DNA of 64,000 nucleotides from Sphingomonadales bacterium Ga0077531. Lineage in GTDB: Bacteria > Pseudomonadota > Alphaproteobacteria > Sphingomonadales > Sphingomonadaceae. The DNA lies in NCBI GenBank assembly GCA_001464915.1, contig LNED01000017.1, positions 186,001 to 250,000 of the forward strand, in the 5' to 3' direction. Of this stretch, positions 1 to 8,268 are shown piece after piece (the first letter of the stretch is position 1; each line of letters begins with the position of its first letter). A program made the translations under genes and the position numbers. The notes under the pieces are model-generated. The model saw only the letters and a list, made by a program, of their open reading frames with translations. It had not been told where the DNA came from and ran no database searches.

Positions 1-1
1 T

Positions 2-64
2 GATCTGGCGAGCGACGGCGAACAAACCTATGTTGCCGGACTGTTCAATCACCCCTTGGATTAA
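2..64 (+). CDS. 3' end of an unidentified gene (partial)
   Basis: Twenty sense codons run from the window edge to a TAA at 62-64 and read as DLASDGEQTYVAGLFNHPLD. The composition looks coding, but too little is present to name a family. It converges with the secreted-protein gene that follows. Confidence 0.3.
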   Translation, partial: DLASDGEQTYVAGLFNHPLD

Positions 65-104
65 TCAGACTTCTAAATGTCGGCATCTTGGGCACTTGTC
101 AGAG

Positions 105-698
105 TTAGCCCGATACTCTCCAGGCAATATTCTGCGCCATAGTTGTAAGAGGCTTGCAAACGCCTGCCTCTGTTGCCTTAGCTAGTTCGGATTTGGGAAT
201 AATTGCAATATATATGCCCAGTGTAAGTGAGCGTGTGCGGCCAGTCCAATGCCAACCGTAAGTAAAGCTGCGGTCTGTAATTTGCCCCTGTAAACCATGC
301 TTCTGATATTTTCCTGGACCAGGAATTTCAGAATTTATCCTTCGCCATACATCACAAAGCACATAATCCTCAAACCCCTCATCATTGGGTATGTTGAACG
401 TAACGAACCGACCGCTCCAACTATAGATAAATGGATTTGGGGGAATAGGCTTACCTGTCAGCGGGACGAACGTGAAAGGGTCGTTGTCGTTTCGGTCACC
501 CCTAGTTTGTCTCACCGATCTGCAAATTGCAGAAATTTGAAATTCATCGAACTTCGATTTTGTGCCTGCATCTAATGCTGGGCATAAGATATGGGAATGT
601 GCTTGATCATACGCTGTGTTGTTCTGCGCAAGCGCTTCTGAAATCGAGATCTGAGAGATCGCAGTTGCCACGAAGGTGGTGAAAAATGCGATACGCAT
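105..698 (-). CDS. hypothetical secreted protein
   Basis: I do not recognise this 197-residue protein. The ATG at 698 is preferred over an in-frame ATG at 764 because it places a signal peptide at the N-terminus: MRIAFF, a hydrophobic stretch, then a likely cleavage after ALAQ near residue 25. The mature part has several cysteines and aromatic residues and no motif I can name. The gene is clearly richer in A+T than the housekeeping genes to its right and sits next to a broken comM gene. It is therefore probably acquired DNA. Function unknown. Confidence 0.6.
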   Translation of the reverse strand: MRIAFFTTFVATAISQISISEALAQNNTAYDQAHSHILCPALDAGTKSKFDEFQISAICRSVRQTRGDRNDNDPFTFVPLTGKPIPPNPFIYSWSGRFVTFNIPNDEGFEDYVLCDVWRRINSEIPGPGKYQKHGLQGQITDRSFTYGWHWTGRTRSLTLGIYIAIIPKSELAKATEAGVCKPLTTMAQNIAWRVSG

Positions 699-911
699 TA
701 TCGAGTCTCCAATCGACTTATCAGGCTCTCCCGAATTATCATAAACTGGTGGGAATTCGAACAACTATCTAGCAGGTATTGAGCTACTCATTTCACATAC
801 GCTAACGCTCAAAATCTAGTGACCGATCTTTCGGTTTGCGCTCACGCAGCGCCTTGATGCGATTTTGCCCCGATTGCGGACGCGGATGCGTAGCCTGTCC
901 GAATTGACCCG
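699..911. other. intergenic stretch with a possible gene-end remnant
   Basis: On the minus strand about 36 codons upstream of a TAG at 802-804 read as a basic, coding-like tail ending KPKDRSLDFER. No start codon or recognisable domain is attached to it. This fits a decayed gene end left by recombination beside the truncated comM gene, but it could be chance. Confidence 0.2.
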
Positions 912-1721
912 CTAGCCCGTCGCGCCAACGGCGGCCGTTCCTAGACCTTGGGCAATCCGACCACTTCCAGCAGCGCGCGGATCAACGTGTGTCCTTCCTT
1001 GAGGCCAGACCCCGATCCTTCGTGGAGGAAAACCAGCGGGCCGAGTCAAGCTCAACGAAAAGTTTTTAATCGGATATAATATTAGCAGATTGTGGCCGCC
1101 TGCCGCCGCGATTTCGAGCGCGCGTTTGGCAGTTTCCTGCCCCTTCACCTGCTTCAAGTCGTTGGTCACCCGCGCCGCCACCACCTCGCCAGGCGGGGGT
1201 TCGGTGAGGGTGAGGCTCCCCTTCAGGTGCCCCAGCAAGCTGACCAGATCGCGCGGGGCGAGCACTGGCACGCCGCTGGCCCAGCGCGCCTCAGGCCCCT
1301 GTTCAGCGGGGCAGATCAACCCAGTGCCCGCCTCGCTTGCGTGCAAAGCCGCGATCAACACGCCGGGGCTGGCGACGATACGGCCATCCAGTGACAATTC
1401 GCCCACCGCGATCCAATCGCCCAGTTGTTCGGCATCGGTCACGCCCATCGCGGCGAGCAGCGCCAGCGCAATCGGCAGGTCGTAATGCGATCCGTCTTTG
1501 GGCAGGTCGGCAGGCGACAGGTTCACCGTGATCCGCTTCGGCGGCAGCGCGAGGCCCATCGCTGACAGCGCGGATTGCACCCGCTCGCGGCTTTCGCTCA
1601 CCGCCTTGTCGGGCAGGCCAACTACCGCGAATTTGGGCATGCCGGGCGCGACCTGGCACTGCACTTCCACTGCGCGCGCTTCCAGCCCTAGATAGGCAAC
1701 CGTCCTCACCAGCGCGACCAT
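912..1721 (-). pseudogene. comM: truncated comM/yifB (Mg-chelatase-like AAA+ protein), N-terminal domain only
   Basis: Residues 1 to about 212 match the N-terminal half of ComM/YifB: the opening MVALVRTVAYLGL, the PKFAVVGLPDKAV segment, the ITVNLSPADLPKDG segment, and the start of the ATPase domain ending at GGHNLL. In intact family members of about 500 residues the P-loop follows immediately. Here the reading frame enters unrelated A+T-rich DNA at about 1083 and stops at 912 after a foreign tail. The Walker A and B motifs and the C-terminal domain are absent, so the protein cannot be a working ComM helicase. ComM acts in branch migration during natural transformation and is a known island target in other bacteria. 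The missing half could lie left of the window. Confidence 0.8.
941..1045 (-). other. possible gene fragment inside the comM junction
   Basis: In a different frame from the comM tail, 33 sense codons lie between a TGA and the TAG at 941-943 and read PLVFLHEGSGSG and then a helical tail ending VVGLPKV. The first part resembles the first strand and oxyanion segment of alpha/beta hydrolases, but the rest does not follow that fold. It has no start codon. I read it as debris of a rearrangement, with low confidence. Confidence 0.2.
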
Positions 1722-1862
1722 TTGCGACCCCCTTAGTCCGCCAAGGCGATGTTTGTGCAGGGTTAAGAGGAACTTGTCGAGCAGCTTGGGCCTGGTTCTA
1801 AGGGTTTTTTAAAGCATAAATCTTCGCGATTTCGGAAGGCGCGCGGGCCGATGGTGCATGGG

Positions 1863-2888
1863 ATGAACCGTGCCCTTGCCCTTCTTCTCGCCGCGTTTGC
1901 GCTGCTGCTCCCCAGCGGGGCGGCTGTTGCGCAATCTGGCGCGCGGGTGGTGGCCACGGTAAGCTGGGTTGAGGAATGGGATCCTGCCAGCCAGCAGTGG
2001 GTGCGGGTTGACGATAGCGCCGCCGCGCTGGCTCCCGTCGCTTATGAAGCGACTACAACGGTCGAACGGTTGGGCAATGTCACCATCACGCAAACCCTGC
2101 GGGCCGAGCCAGCACGCTTTATCGCACGGCCTGCAACGGCTTGGGCGCAGGGCGCAGGGGTGGCGCAGTTCGGCCCCTTCCGGGTGCTCGATGAAAAGCG
2201 CGCTGCCTTGGTGGCGACCACTGATGCTGGCTCTCCGCAAGCGTTCGCGGCGATGCTGGCTGCCTATCCAGGGCTGGAGGTGATTGAATTCGCCGATGCG
2301 CCGGGCACCAACAACGATTTGGCGAACCTCGCACTGGGGCGCGCCATTCGCGCGGCAGGGCTTGCGACCCATGTGCCCGAAGGCGGCTCGGCCCGCTCGG
2401 GCGCGGTTGAGCTGTTCCTCGCCGGAACGCGCCGCACGATGGACCCGCGCGCGCTGTTCGCGGTGCATTCGTGGCGCGATGAATTGGGGCGCGAACCTGC
2501 CGACTTTGCCGCCGATGCGCCGGAAAACCGGCTCTATCTCGATTACTATGCCGAAATGGGTATGACCGCTGATGAGGCGGGAGCGTTTTACGCCATGACC
2601 AATTCGGTGCCGCATGCAGGTGCGCTGTGGCTCGAAGGCACCGATATGGCGCGCTGGATTGCGTCTGCGCCCGATCCTGCGGCCTCGCCCGTGCGTGAAC
2701 CAGCAGCGCGCATTCTCGCTCCGTTGCAATGGGCGCGGGTGCACGGGGCGCTGCATGGCGCTGTGCCGCGCCCAACGCCAAAGCTCACGCCAAAGCTTGC
2801 TCCTATGCTTGCTTACGCCGATCTTGGCCCGGTAATGATGTCGCTGTTTGCTGCGGGTTCGCTTGACTCGCAGTTGGCTTTCCCATAA
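1863..2888 (+). CDS. secreted ClpP/crotonase-like protein (COG3904-like)
   Basis: A signal peptide (MNRALALLLAAFALLL, cleavage after AVAQ) opens a protein of about 341 residues; an ATG four codons upstream is also possible. The middle contains a ClpP-like core. A segment with asparagine and alternating alanines precedes an IRAAGL helix, then the GGSARSGAVELFLAG stretch with a serine at the usual nucleophile position, then VHSW where ClpP has its catalytic histidine. Periplasmic COG3904 proteins share this layout but usually have SAC around the serine. The ends are unlike that family, and the C-terminus has lysine-proline repeats. It stands alone upstream of rpmH. Protease activity is an inference. 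Confidence 0.55.
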   Translation: MNRALALLLAAFALLLPSGAAVAQSGARVVATVSWVEEWDPASQQWVRVDDSAAALAPVAYEATTTVERLGNVTITQTLRAEPARFIARPATAWAQGAGVAQFGPFRVLDEKRAALVATTDAGSPQAFAAMLAAYPGLEVIEFADAPGTNNDLANLALGRAIRAAGLATHVPEGGSARSGAVELFLAGTRRTMDPRALFAVHSWRDELGREPADFAADAPENRLYLDYYAEMGMTADEAGAFYAMTNSVPHAGALWLEGTDMARWIASAPDPAASPVREPAARILAPLQWARVHGALHGAVPRPTPKLTPKLAPMLAYADLGPVMMSLFAAGSLDSQLAFP

Positions 2889-2983
2889 CGGCACCCGCCT
2901 GTTCTAGGTCGCGGACGTGCGGCCACTTTCGGCGCGTGGGCGGACAGGATTCGCAGGCAAGCCGGTAACTTTTCGAGGATGAT

Positions 2984-3118
2984 ATGAAGCGGACGTTCCA
3001 ACCCAGCAATCTCGTGCGCGCCCGTCGCCACGGTTTCTTCGCACGCAAGGCGACCCCCGGTGGCCGCAAGGTGCTGCGCGCCCGCCGCAACCGCGGCCGC
3101 AAGAAGCTCTGCGCTTAA
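2984..3118 (+). CDS. rpmH: 50S ribosomal protein L34
   Basis: A 44-codon gene for ribosomal protein L34 of the large subunit. The product starts [21 protein letters not shown], followed by the invariant [13 protein letters not shown], and ends RKKLCA, the full usual length. A purine-rich AGGA lies about 7 bases upstream of the ATG. It is the first gene of the conserved rpmH-rnpA-yidD-yidC-yihA cluster and is separated from rnpA by several stem-loops. Confidence 0.97.
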   Translation: MKRTFQPSNLVRARRHGFFARKATPGGRKVLRARRNRGRKKLCA

Positions 3119-3124
3119 TTTTCT

Positions 3125-3186
3125 GGCGCCCTCAGGCGCCGGGCGCGGGCCATCCGGCCCGCTTGGCTTTCGCGGCATAAGCCGCG
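3125..3186 (+). other. three short stem-loops between rpmH and rnpA
   Basis: Three perfect inverted repeats follow the rpmH stop: 6-bp arms at 3125-3140 (loop CTCA), 7-bp arms at 3145-3162 (loop ATCC) and 6-bp arms at 3171-3186 (loop ATAA). They precede the stronger hairpin at 3204-3224. None has a proper U-tract, so RNA processing or stability is more likely than termination. Confidence 0.5.
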
Positions 3187-3203
3187 GCGGGCAGTCGCCC
3201 TCG

Positions 3204-3224
3204 CGGGCTCCCTTTGGGAGCCCG
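3204..3224 (+). terminator. hairpin upstream of rnpA (attenuator-like)
   Basis: Arms CGGGCTCCC and GGGAGCCCG pair perfectly over 9 bp with a TTT loop, followed by TTTGCGTT. The structure ends 20 bases before the rnpA start codon. It could partly terminate or process the rpmH transcript, so that much more L34 than RNase P protein is made. The U-run is short, so complete termination is unlikely. Confidence 0.5.
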
Positions 3225-3244
3225 TTTGCGTTATCGGCGAACTC

Positions 3245-3622
3245 ATGATCTCGGTTCTTACCAAGCGCGCCGATTTTTTGGCTACGAACAGCGGCATGCG
3301 CAATGCGCGGGCGGGCTTCGTGCTGCTCACCCGTCCGAACGATGGGCAGGGCATCCGCTTTGGCATCACGGTCACCAAGAAAATCGGCAATGCGGTGGTG
3401 CGCAACCGGATGAAGCGGCGGTTTCGTGAATTGCTGCGTGCGGCGCTGCCCACCTCTGGCCTGCCCGATCACGATCACGTGCTGATCGGACGCGCAGGCG
3501 GGGTGGAGCGTGACTTTGCGCTGATGGCTGATGAACTCACCAAGGCGCTCAGCCGCGCAGCCGAAGGCAAGGGCGATCCGGCCTACGGACGCCGGCCCCG
3601 CAAAGGGAATCGCAAGCGGTGA
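3245..3622 (+). CDS. rnpA: ribonuclease P protein component
   Basis: The 125-residue basic protein subunit of RNase P, which helps the RNA subunit remove 5' leaders from tRNA precursors. It shows the typical N-terminus (residues 1-12, KRADFL), the central [23 protein letters not shown] signature (split here by the reader into [12 protein letters not shown] and [10 protein letters not shown]) and an HDHVLIGR strand near residue 80. The C-terminus is lengthened by a basic tail. Its stop overlaps the GTG of yidD, which implies coupled translation. Confidence 0.95.
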   Translation: MISVLTKRADFLATNSGMRNARAGFVLLTRPNDGQGIRFGITVTKKIGNAVVRNRMKRRFRELLRAALPTSGLPDHDHVLIGRAGGVERDFALMADELTKALSRAAEGKGDPAYGRRPRKGNRKR

Positions 3623-3828
3623 AGCGCATCCTCATTCTCATCGCGCGGGGTTGGCAGCTTGGCCCGTCGCGCCTGATTCCGCCCACCTGCCGCTATTCCC
3701 CCTCGTGCAGCCAGTACGCGATTGAGGCGATCGGCAAGTATGGTGCGGCAAAGGGTGGATGGATGGCGACGAAGCGGCTAATGCGCTGCCACCCGTGGGG
3801 CGGGCATGGGCATGATCCGGTTCCCTGA
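3619..3828 (+). CDS. yidD: membrane protein insertion efficiency factor YidD
   Basis: A 69-residue YidD protein that assists YidC/Sec-dependent insertion of inner-membrane proteins. The cysteine-rich core [14 protein letters not shown] and the downstream [17 protein letters not shown] ending are diagnostic. An N-terminal amphipathic helix (residues 1-16) is the membrane contact. It starts with GTG inside the rnpA stop (GTGA). The gene stands between rnpA and yidC, its usual place. Confidence 0.93.
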   Translation: MKRILILIARGWQLGPSRLIPPTCRYSPSCSQYAIEAIGKYGAAKGGWMATKRLMRCHPWGGHGHDPVP

Positions 3829-3908
3829 GGTCAAAATCCTCAGGGTCTGGAAATCGCACTGCTTTAACCCCATAACACACCTATACCGTATTCTTTCAGG
3901 GCATCATC

Positions 3909-5669
3909 TTGGACAATCAGCGCAATCTACTGCTCGCCGTTCTGCTTTCGGGCCTGCTCTTTCTGGGGTGGGACTTTGGGATGCGGTATTTCTATCCTGA
4001 GGCGTCGCTAACCGCGTCGATGGCCGATGCAAAGCCCGGCGCTGCCGCGACAGGTTCGGCGTCAGGCGCAGCAACGCCGGGTGCAGGCGATCTGGGAGGG
4101 GAGGCGACGGCGAACCGCAAGGTGACGCTCAAGGGCGCGCTCGCCAGTGGTGACCGGGTGCAGATCGATACGCCGCGGCTTGCGGGATCCATCAACCTTG
4201 TCGGCGCGCGGATCGATGACATCGTGCTGAAAGATTACCGTGAGACGGTGAAGAAGAAATCCGGCCCGGTGCGTCTGTTCGCGCCCGAAGGCACGCCCGA
4301 TCAGTATTTTGCCGAGTTCGGCTTCGTTGCAGGCGGTCAGCGTCAGCCATCCAGCGCGCGCTGGCAGGCCGATGGCACAAAGCTGACCCCTACCACGCCG
4401 GTTACGCTTACCCGCACCGATGCCGCTGGGATCACCTACAATATCAAGTTCGCAATCGATGCGGATTACATGATTACCGCCACCCAGACCGCGACCAATG
4501 CGAGCGCGGCGGCGGCGATCATCCAGCCGTTTGCGCTGATCAAGCGGACGAGCGTCAATGCTACGATCGACCAGTTTGTGGCCCACTCCGGGCCGGTCGG
4601 GGTGTTTGCCGGTACGCTGTGGGACCCGCATTCCTACGCTGAATTGGCCGAACTCGGCGGCGAAAAGCCCGAAGGTGCGGCCAGTTGGCTGGGCTTTACC
4701 GATCAATACTGGCTCGCCGCGCTGGTTCCGGGCAAGGGCGAGACCGACAGCGTCGGCTTCCGCGCGCTGGGCGGCGATCTGTTCCGCTCTGACCTGCTTT
4801 ATGCTGCGACCACCGTGCCGGCAGGCGGCAGTCTGACGCAGTCCACCCGCGTCTATGCCGGGGCCAAGGACAGCCTCATCCTCGACAAGTACGAAGACAG
4901 CGGCATCACCTATTTCGGCAAGGCGATCAGCTGGGGTTGGTTTGAATGGTTCGAAAAGCCGATCCTGTGGCTGCTGCGCACGCTGAACGGCGCGGTCGGC
5001 AATTTCGGGGTCGCGATCATCCTGCTGACCGTGATCATCCGCGGTCTGATGTTCCCGATCGCGCAAAAGGGCTTTGCCTCGATGGCGGGGATGAAGGCCG
5101 TCCAGCCCAAGATGAAAGAGATCCAGGAACGCTTCAAGGACGACAAGCAGCGCCAGCAGCAGGAAATCATGAAGCTGTACAAGGACGAGAAGGTCAATCC
5201 CTTGTCCGGGTGCCTGCCGATGCTGATCCAGATTCCGGTGTTCTTTGCGCTTTACAAGGTGCTCGTTCTGGCGATCGAGATGCGGCACGAACCGTTCGTG
5301 CTGTGGATCCGCGACCTTTCCGCGCCCGATCCGGCGCACATCCTCAACCTGTTTGGCGCACTGCCCTATGACGTGCCAGGCTTCCTTGCCATCGGCCCGC
5401 TCGCGGTGCTGCTGGGTATCACGATGTGGCTGACCTTCCGGCTCAATCCGACTGCGATGGACCCGGTGCAGCAGCAGATGTTTGCGATCATGCCGTGGGT
5501 GCTGATGTTCGTGATGGCGCCGTTTGCCGCGGGCCTGCTGCTCTACTGGGTGACCTCGAACATCCTCACCGTGGCGCAGCAAAGCTACCTTTATTCCAAG
5601 CACCCGCAGCTGAAGGCTGCGAGCGCGAAGAGCAAGGATGTGGCTGCGAGCGGGAAGGCCAAGGGATAG
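3909..5669 (+). CDS. yidC: membrane protein insertase YidC
   Basis: A 586-residue insertase (Oxa1/YidC family) that folds proteins into the inner membrane. It begins at a TTG, because the conserved N-terminus MDNQRNLLLAVLL starts exactly there and no ATG is near. Residues 6-25 form the first membrane helix, about 30-340 the periplasmic beta-sandwich, and 350-560 the five-helix insertase core. That core has the substrate-binding arginine in VIIRGLMFPI (near 378), the coiled cytoplasmic loop (KMKEIQERFKDDK) and the LSGCLPMLIQIPVFFALY signature. Its end is four bases from the yihA GTG. Confidence 0.96.
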   Translation: MDNQRNLLLAVLLSGLLFLGWDFGMRYFYPEASLTASMADAKPGAAATGSASGAATPGAGDLGGEATANRKVTLKGALASGDRVQIDTPRLAGSINLVGARIDDIVLKDYRETVKKKSGPVRLFAPEGTPDQYFAEFGFVAGGQRQPSSARWQADGTKLTPTTPVTLTRTDAAGITYNIKFAIDADYMITATQTATNASAAAAIIQPFALIKRTSVNATIDQFVAHSGPVGVFAGTLWDPHSYAELAELGGEKPEGAASWLGFTDQYWLAALVPGKGETDSVGFRALGGDLFRSDLLYAATTVPAGGSLTQSTRVYAGAKDSLILDKYEDSGITYFGKAISWGWFEWFEKPILWLLRTLNGAVGNFGVAIILLTVIIRGLMFPIAQKGFASMAGMKAVQPKMKEIQERFKDDKQRQQQEIMKLYKDEKVNPLSGCLPMLIQIPVFFALYKVLVLAIEMRHEPFVLWIRDLSAPDPAHILNLFGALPYDVPGFLAIGPLAVLLGITMWLTFRLNPTAMDPVQQQMFAIMPWVLMFVMAPFAAGLLLYWVTSNILTVAQQSYLYSKHPQLKAASAKSKDVAASGKAKG

Positions 5670-5673
5670 CGCC

Positions 5674-6354
5674 GTGATCGACCCAGAAGACAACGCACTG
5701 CGCGAAGCAGCCGCATCGAAGCTTTTTTCCGGGCCGGTGGATTTCCTGCTGTCCGCGCCGCAGCTGCAATTTCTGCCCGAACCATTGGTGCCGGAAATTG
5801 CGTTCTGCGGCCGGTCAAACGTGGGTAAATCCTCGCTGCTCAACGCGCTGACCGGCAGGCGGGCGATTGCGCGCGCTTCGGTGACGCCGGGGCGCACGCA
5901 GGAGCTGAATTTCTTCGATGTCGGGCGGCCCGAAGAGGACGAGCCAGTGCCATTGTTCCGGCTGGTCGATATGCCCGGCTACGGCTTTGCCAAAGCGCCG
6001 ATCAAGGTCGTCGATAAGTGGAAATCGCTGGTCAAAAGCTACTTGCGCGGGCGGCAGGTCTTGTCGCGCACGCTGGTGCTGGTCGACAGCCGTCACGGGC
6101 TGAAACAGGTCGACCGCGACATGATGAAAATGCTCGATGAAGCCGCAGTCAGCTACCGCATCGTGCTGACCAAGACCGACAAGATCAAAGCGAGCGAACT
6201 GGCCGCGGTCGCCGAAAAAACCGCCGCCGAAGCGAAAAAACACGTCGCCGCCTATCCCGAAATCCACCTCACCAGCGCCGAAAAAGGCATGGGGATTGCC
6301 GCCTTGCGCGCAGCCGTGGTGGCGGATGCGCTGGGCGAGGACTGGGCAGGCTGA
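5674..6354 (+). CDS. yihA: ribosome biogenesis GTPase YihA/YsxC (EngB)
   Basis: A TRAFAC-class GTPase of 226 residues needed for assembly of the 50S subunit. Motifs are in order: G1 GRSNVGKSSLLNAL (near residue 47), G2 in the TPGRTQELNFF stretch, G3 DMPGYGFAKAP, G4 TKTDKIKA and a G5 region near TSAEKGMG. I choose the GTG at 5674, four bases after the yidC stop, over an ATG at 5638 that lies inside yidC. Confidence 0.93.
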   Translation: MIDPEDNALREAAASKLFSGPVDFLLSAPQLQFLPEPLVPEIAFCGRSNVGKSSLLNALTGRRAIARASVTPGRTQELNFFDVGRPEEDEPVPLFRLVDMPGYGFAKAPIKVVDKWKSLVKSYLRGRQVLSRTLVLVDSRHGLKQVDRDMMKMLDEAAVSYRIVLTKTDKIKASELAAVAEKTAAEAKKHVAAYPEIHLTSAEKGMGIAALRAAVVADALGEDWAG

Positions 6355-6370
6355 AAGGCCGCGCGCGCCG

Positions 6371-7087
6371 CTATTCCTTCGAACGCCGATAGCCAGCAGC
6401 TTGCGCCTCCCGCTCGGTGCAGAACAGGTCTTCCGGACGAGTTACTTCGTAATATCTCTGCCCAGGCAGGTGGTAGATCCAATCGCCGCGAATACTCTGG
6501 TTGCCCTTGACCGCGCAGCCCAAGGCACTGGTATAGCGCCGCTCCGACGCAGGTCGCTGTGATGCCGTCCTTGGACCGCTTTCCCGGTTGGCCGCACGCG
6601 CAACCCGCGTCACAGCTTTGGGATTGGCGGTGCGCCATTCGGCAAAAGGCTGATAGGTCGCCGCCCACAGGCCATACTTCAACTGCTGGGCGATGCCGGT
6701 CGCCGCCCCATATTCTTCTGGTGCACCGTCCAGCGCCAGCGCCAACCCCCGGCGCACCATTTCGCGCCCGACATCGAAGGTTTCGTTCTCGCAGGTGGCA
6801 AGCTGGATGCCGTCCGCGTTCACGCCGATGATCGTGCAAGTCACAGACTCGCGCCCGATGATCGCGGCGAGGTTTTCGGCCGCTTCGGTGCCGCAGGCCC
6901 ACGCCGTTCCGTCCCGCTGGCATTCCTGTTTGATTTCGGGCGCATCAATATGTGCGAGCATGATGGCTGTGCCGGTCATCTCCAACGTCCTGCCATCTAC
7001 CGCCGTTGCCGGGCCGGAAATGATTTGGGCCTGAAGTGGAGTCGCCATTACGGCGGCAAGCAGGGCAAGGGCGCGGATCGGTCTCAT
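6371..7087 (-). CDS. secreted SNase-fold protein with degenerate active site
   Basis: A 238-residue protein with a signal peptide (MRPIRALALLAAVMATPLQAQ) and a staphylococcal-nuclease (thermonuclease) fold up to about residue 150. The family's metal and phosphate ligands are changed. The usual DGDT reads DGRT, the VRL arginine position reads IML, and the YGR arginine region reads ADGIQ, while the APE glutamate is kept. A C-terminal domain follows an arginine-rich linker and contains GCAVKGNQS, IYHLPGQRYY and EAQAAGYRRS, a pattern seen at the ends of other secreted nucleases. It probably binds rather than cuts its target. A second SNase at 37344-38048 has all these residues. The gene converges with yihA. 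Confidence 0.7.
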   Translation of the reverse strand: MRPIRALALLAAVMATPLQAQIISGPATAVDGRTLEMTGTAIMLAHIDAPEIKQECQRDGTAWACGTEAAENLAAIIGRESVTCTIIGVNADGIQLATCENETFDVGREMVRRGLALALDGAPEEYGAATGIAQQLKYGLWAATYQPFAEWRTANPKAVTRVARAANRESGPRTASQRPASERRYTSALGCAVKGNQSIRGDWIYHLPGQRYYEVTRPEDLFCTEREAQAAGYRRSKE

Positions 7088-7213
7088 AAAATGAGAATTA
7101 GGCGAGCCGCGTTAAAGCGACGTAACCCGCTGCACTGCTTTGGGTGAAAGCGCTGCGCGAGGGTTGGGTTAGCCAGAGCGACATTCCGTTTCTGACTGCC
7201 CCGCGCAAACGCC

Positions 7214-8173
7214 CTATTTGCGCTGCCCCGAAGGCGGCGTTGTTGCCGGGTCGCCCAGCAAAATGCCAGCGACGGTTGTGCCATAGCGCGAAAAGGGCGA
7301 ATCATGGTGCTTGGAGCGGGTGGCCTGCGGGCTATCTCTGAAACGCGGGTCCTGCGGGCGAACTTGGCCGTCGATATAGGTGGCGACGTCCCATGCTTCC
7401 TGCTCTGTCAGGCTGCCTTCCTGGCCTTGCGGCATATTGGCGCGGATGAAGGCCGCCGCCTTGTCGATGGTCGCCATGCCCGCGCCCCAATTATAAGACC
7501 GCACGCCCCATAGTGGGGGATAGATGGAACCGCCTTCGAACACCTGCCCTGCGCCTTCAGGCCCGTGGCAGGCACTGCATTTTTCGGCATAGACCACAGC
7601 GCCCCGGCCATCGTCCGGGGTTATGGCTGGGGCTGCCAATGCGGGGAAACCGCGCCCTTCCGGCGATATGCCACTTGGCAGGCCGCGCGCCATGTACGCA
7701 GCATAGCTTTCGATCGCCAGCAGTTCGCGGCTACCATAGGGCGGGGGCGTGCCGTTCATGCTGTAGAGAAAGCAATCCTGAACGCGCTTTTGAAAGCTGT
7801 TGATTTCGCCGTTTTTCTTGCGGAATGCGGGGAAGTTGACGAAGGCGGCCCACAACGGCGCAGCCCCCGCCTTGCGGCCTGCATCGATGTGGCAGTTGCT
7901 GCACGCGAGCCCATTGCCGACATATTGCGGCGCTTCGATTGCGGTTTGCGTCATTAACCGTTCGCCCAATCTGACGGCATCACCATAGGCATCGTCAGGC
8001 GCATCAGCGGCCAGCGGCGGGGTGAAATTCGCGGCGATGGGGGCACCTTGCTGGGACGCGGTGGGAAGCGGCGGGGGCACAGGGGATTGCTGCGCGCGGT
8101 TGATCGCAAACATCGCCATCGCGCCGCCAACCAATCCAATGGCCAAAGTGGCCCATTTGCCTTTCAGGTCCAT
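7214..8173 (-). CDS. membrane-anchored dihaem c-type cytochrome (TsdA/thiosulfate dehydrogenase-like)
   Basis: A 319-residue protein with an N-terminal membrane helix (residues 8-25) and a proline-rich linker. Two haem-binding sites follow, CSNCH near residue 91 and CSACH near residue 191. The first half matches the TsdA/DHP1 type: NGLACSNCHIDAGR, then APLWAAFVNFPAFRKK, then SFQKRVQDCF and SMNGTPPP. TsdA joins two thiosulfates to tetrathionate or does the reverse, passing electrons to small cytochromes. No partner gene is adjacent, so the substrate here is an inference. Translation probably starts at 8173, where the membrane anchor begins. Confidence 0.75.
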   Translation of the reverse strand: MDLKGKWATLAIGLVGGAMAMFAINRAQQSPVPPPLPTASQQGAPIAANFTPPLAADAPDDAYGDAVRLGERLMTQTAIEAPQYVGNGLACSNCHIDAGRKAGAAPLWAAFVNFPAFRKKNGEINSFQKRVQDCFLYSMNGTPPPYGSRELLAIESYAAYMARGLPSGISPEGRGFPALAAPAITPDDGRGAVVYAEKCSACHGPEGAGQVFEGGSIYPPLWGVRSYNWGAGMATIDKAAAFIRANMPQGQEGSLTEQEAWDVATYIDGQVRPQDPRFRDSPQATRSKHHDSPFSRYGTTVAGILLGDPATTPPSGQRK

Positions 8174-8268
8174 GACGCTGTCATATCACGGGCGAGCGGT
8201 TTACTGCACCATGCAAATTTGTTCGGTTGATCTCGTTATTTCGGCGCGCGCCCGCAAATGGGCTGGGG

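Noticed and set aside
4062..5897. Open frame of 611 codons on the minus strand opposite yidC
   Set aside because: It is the antisense shadow of a well-supported gene in high-GC DNA, rich in arginine, histidine and glutamine, with no recognisable domain or ribosome site.
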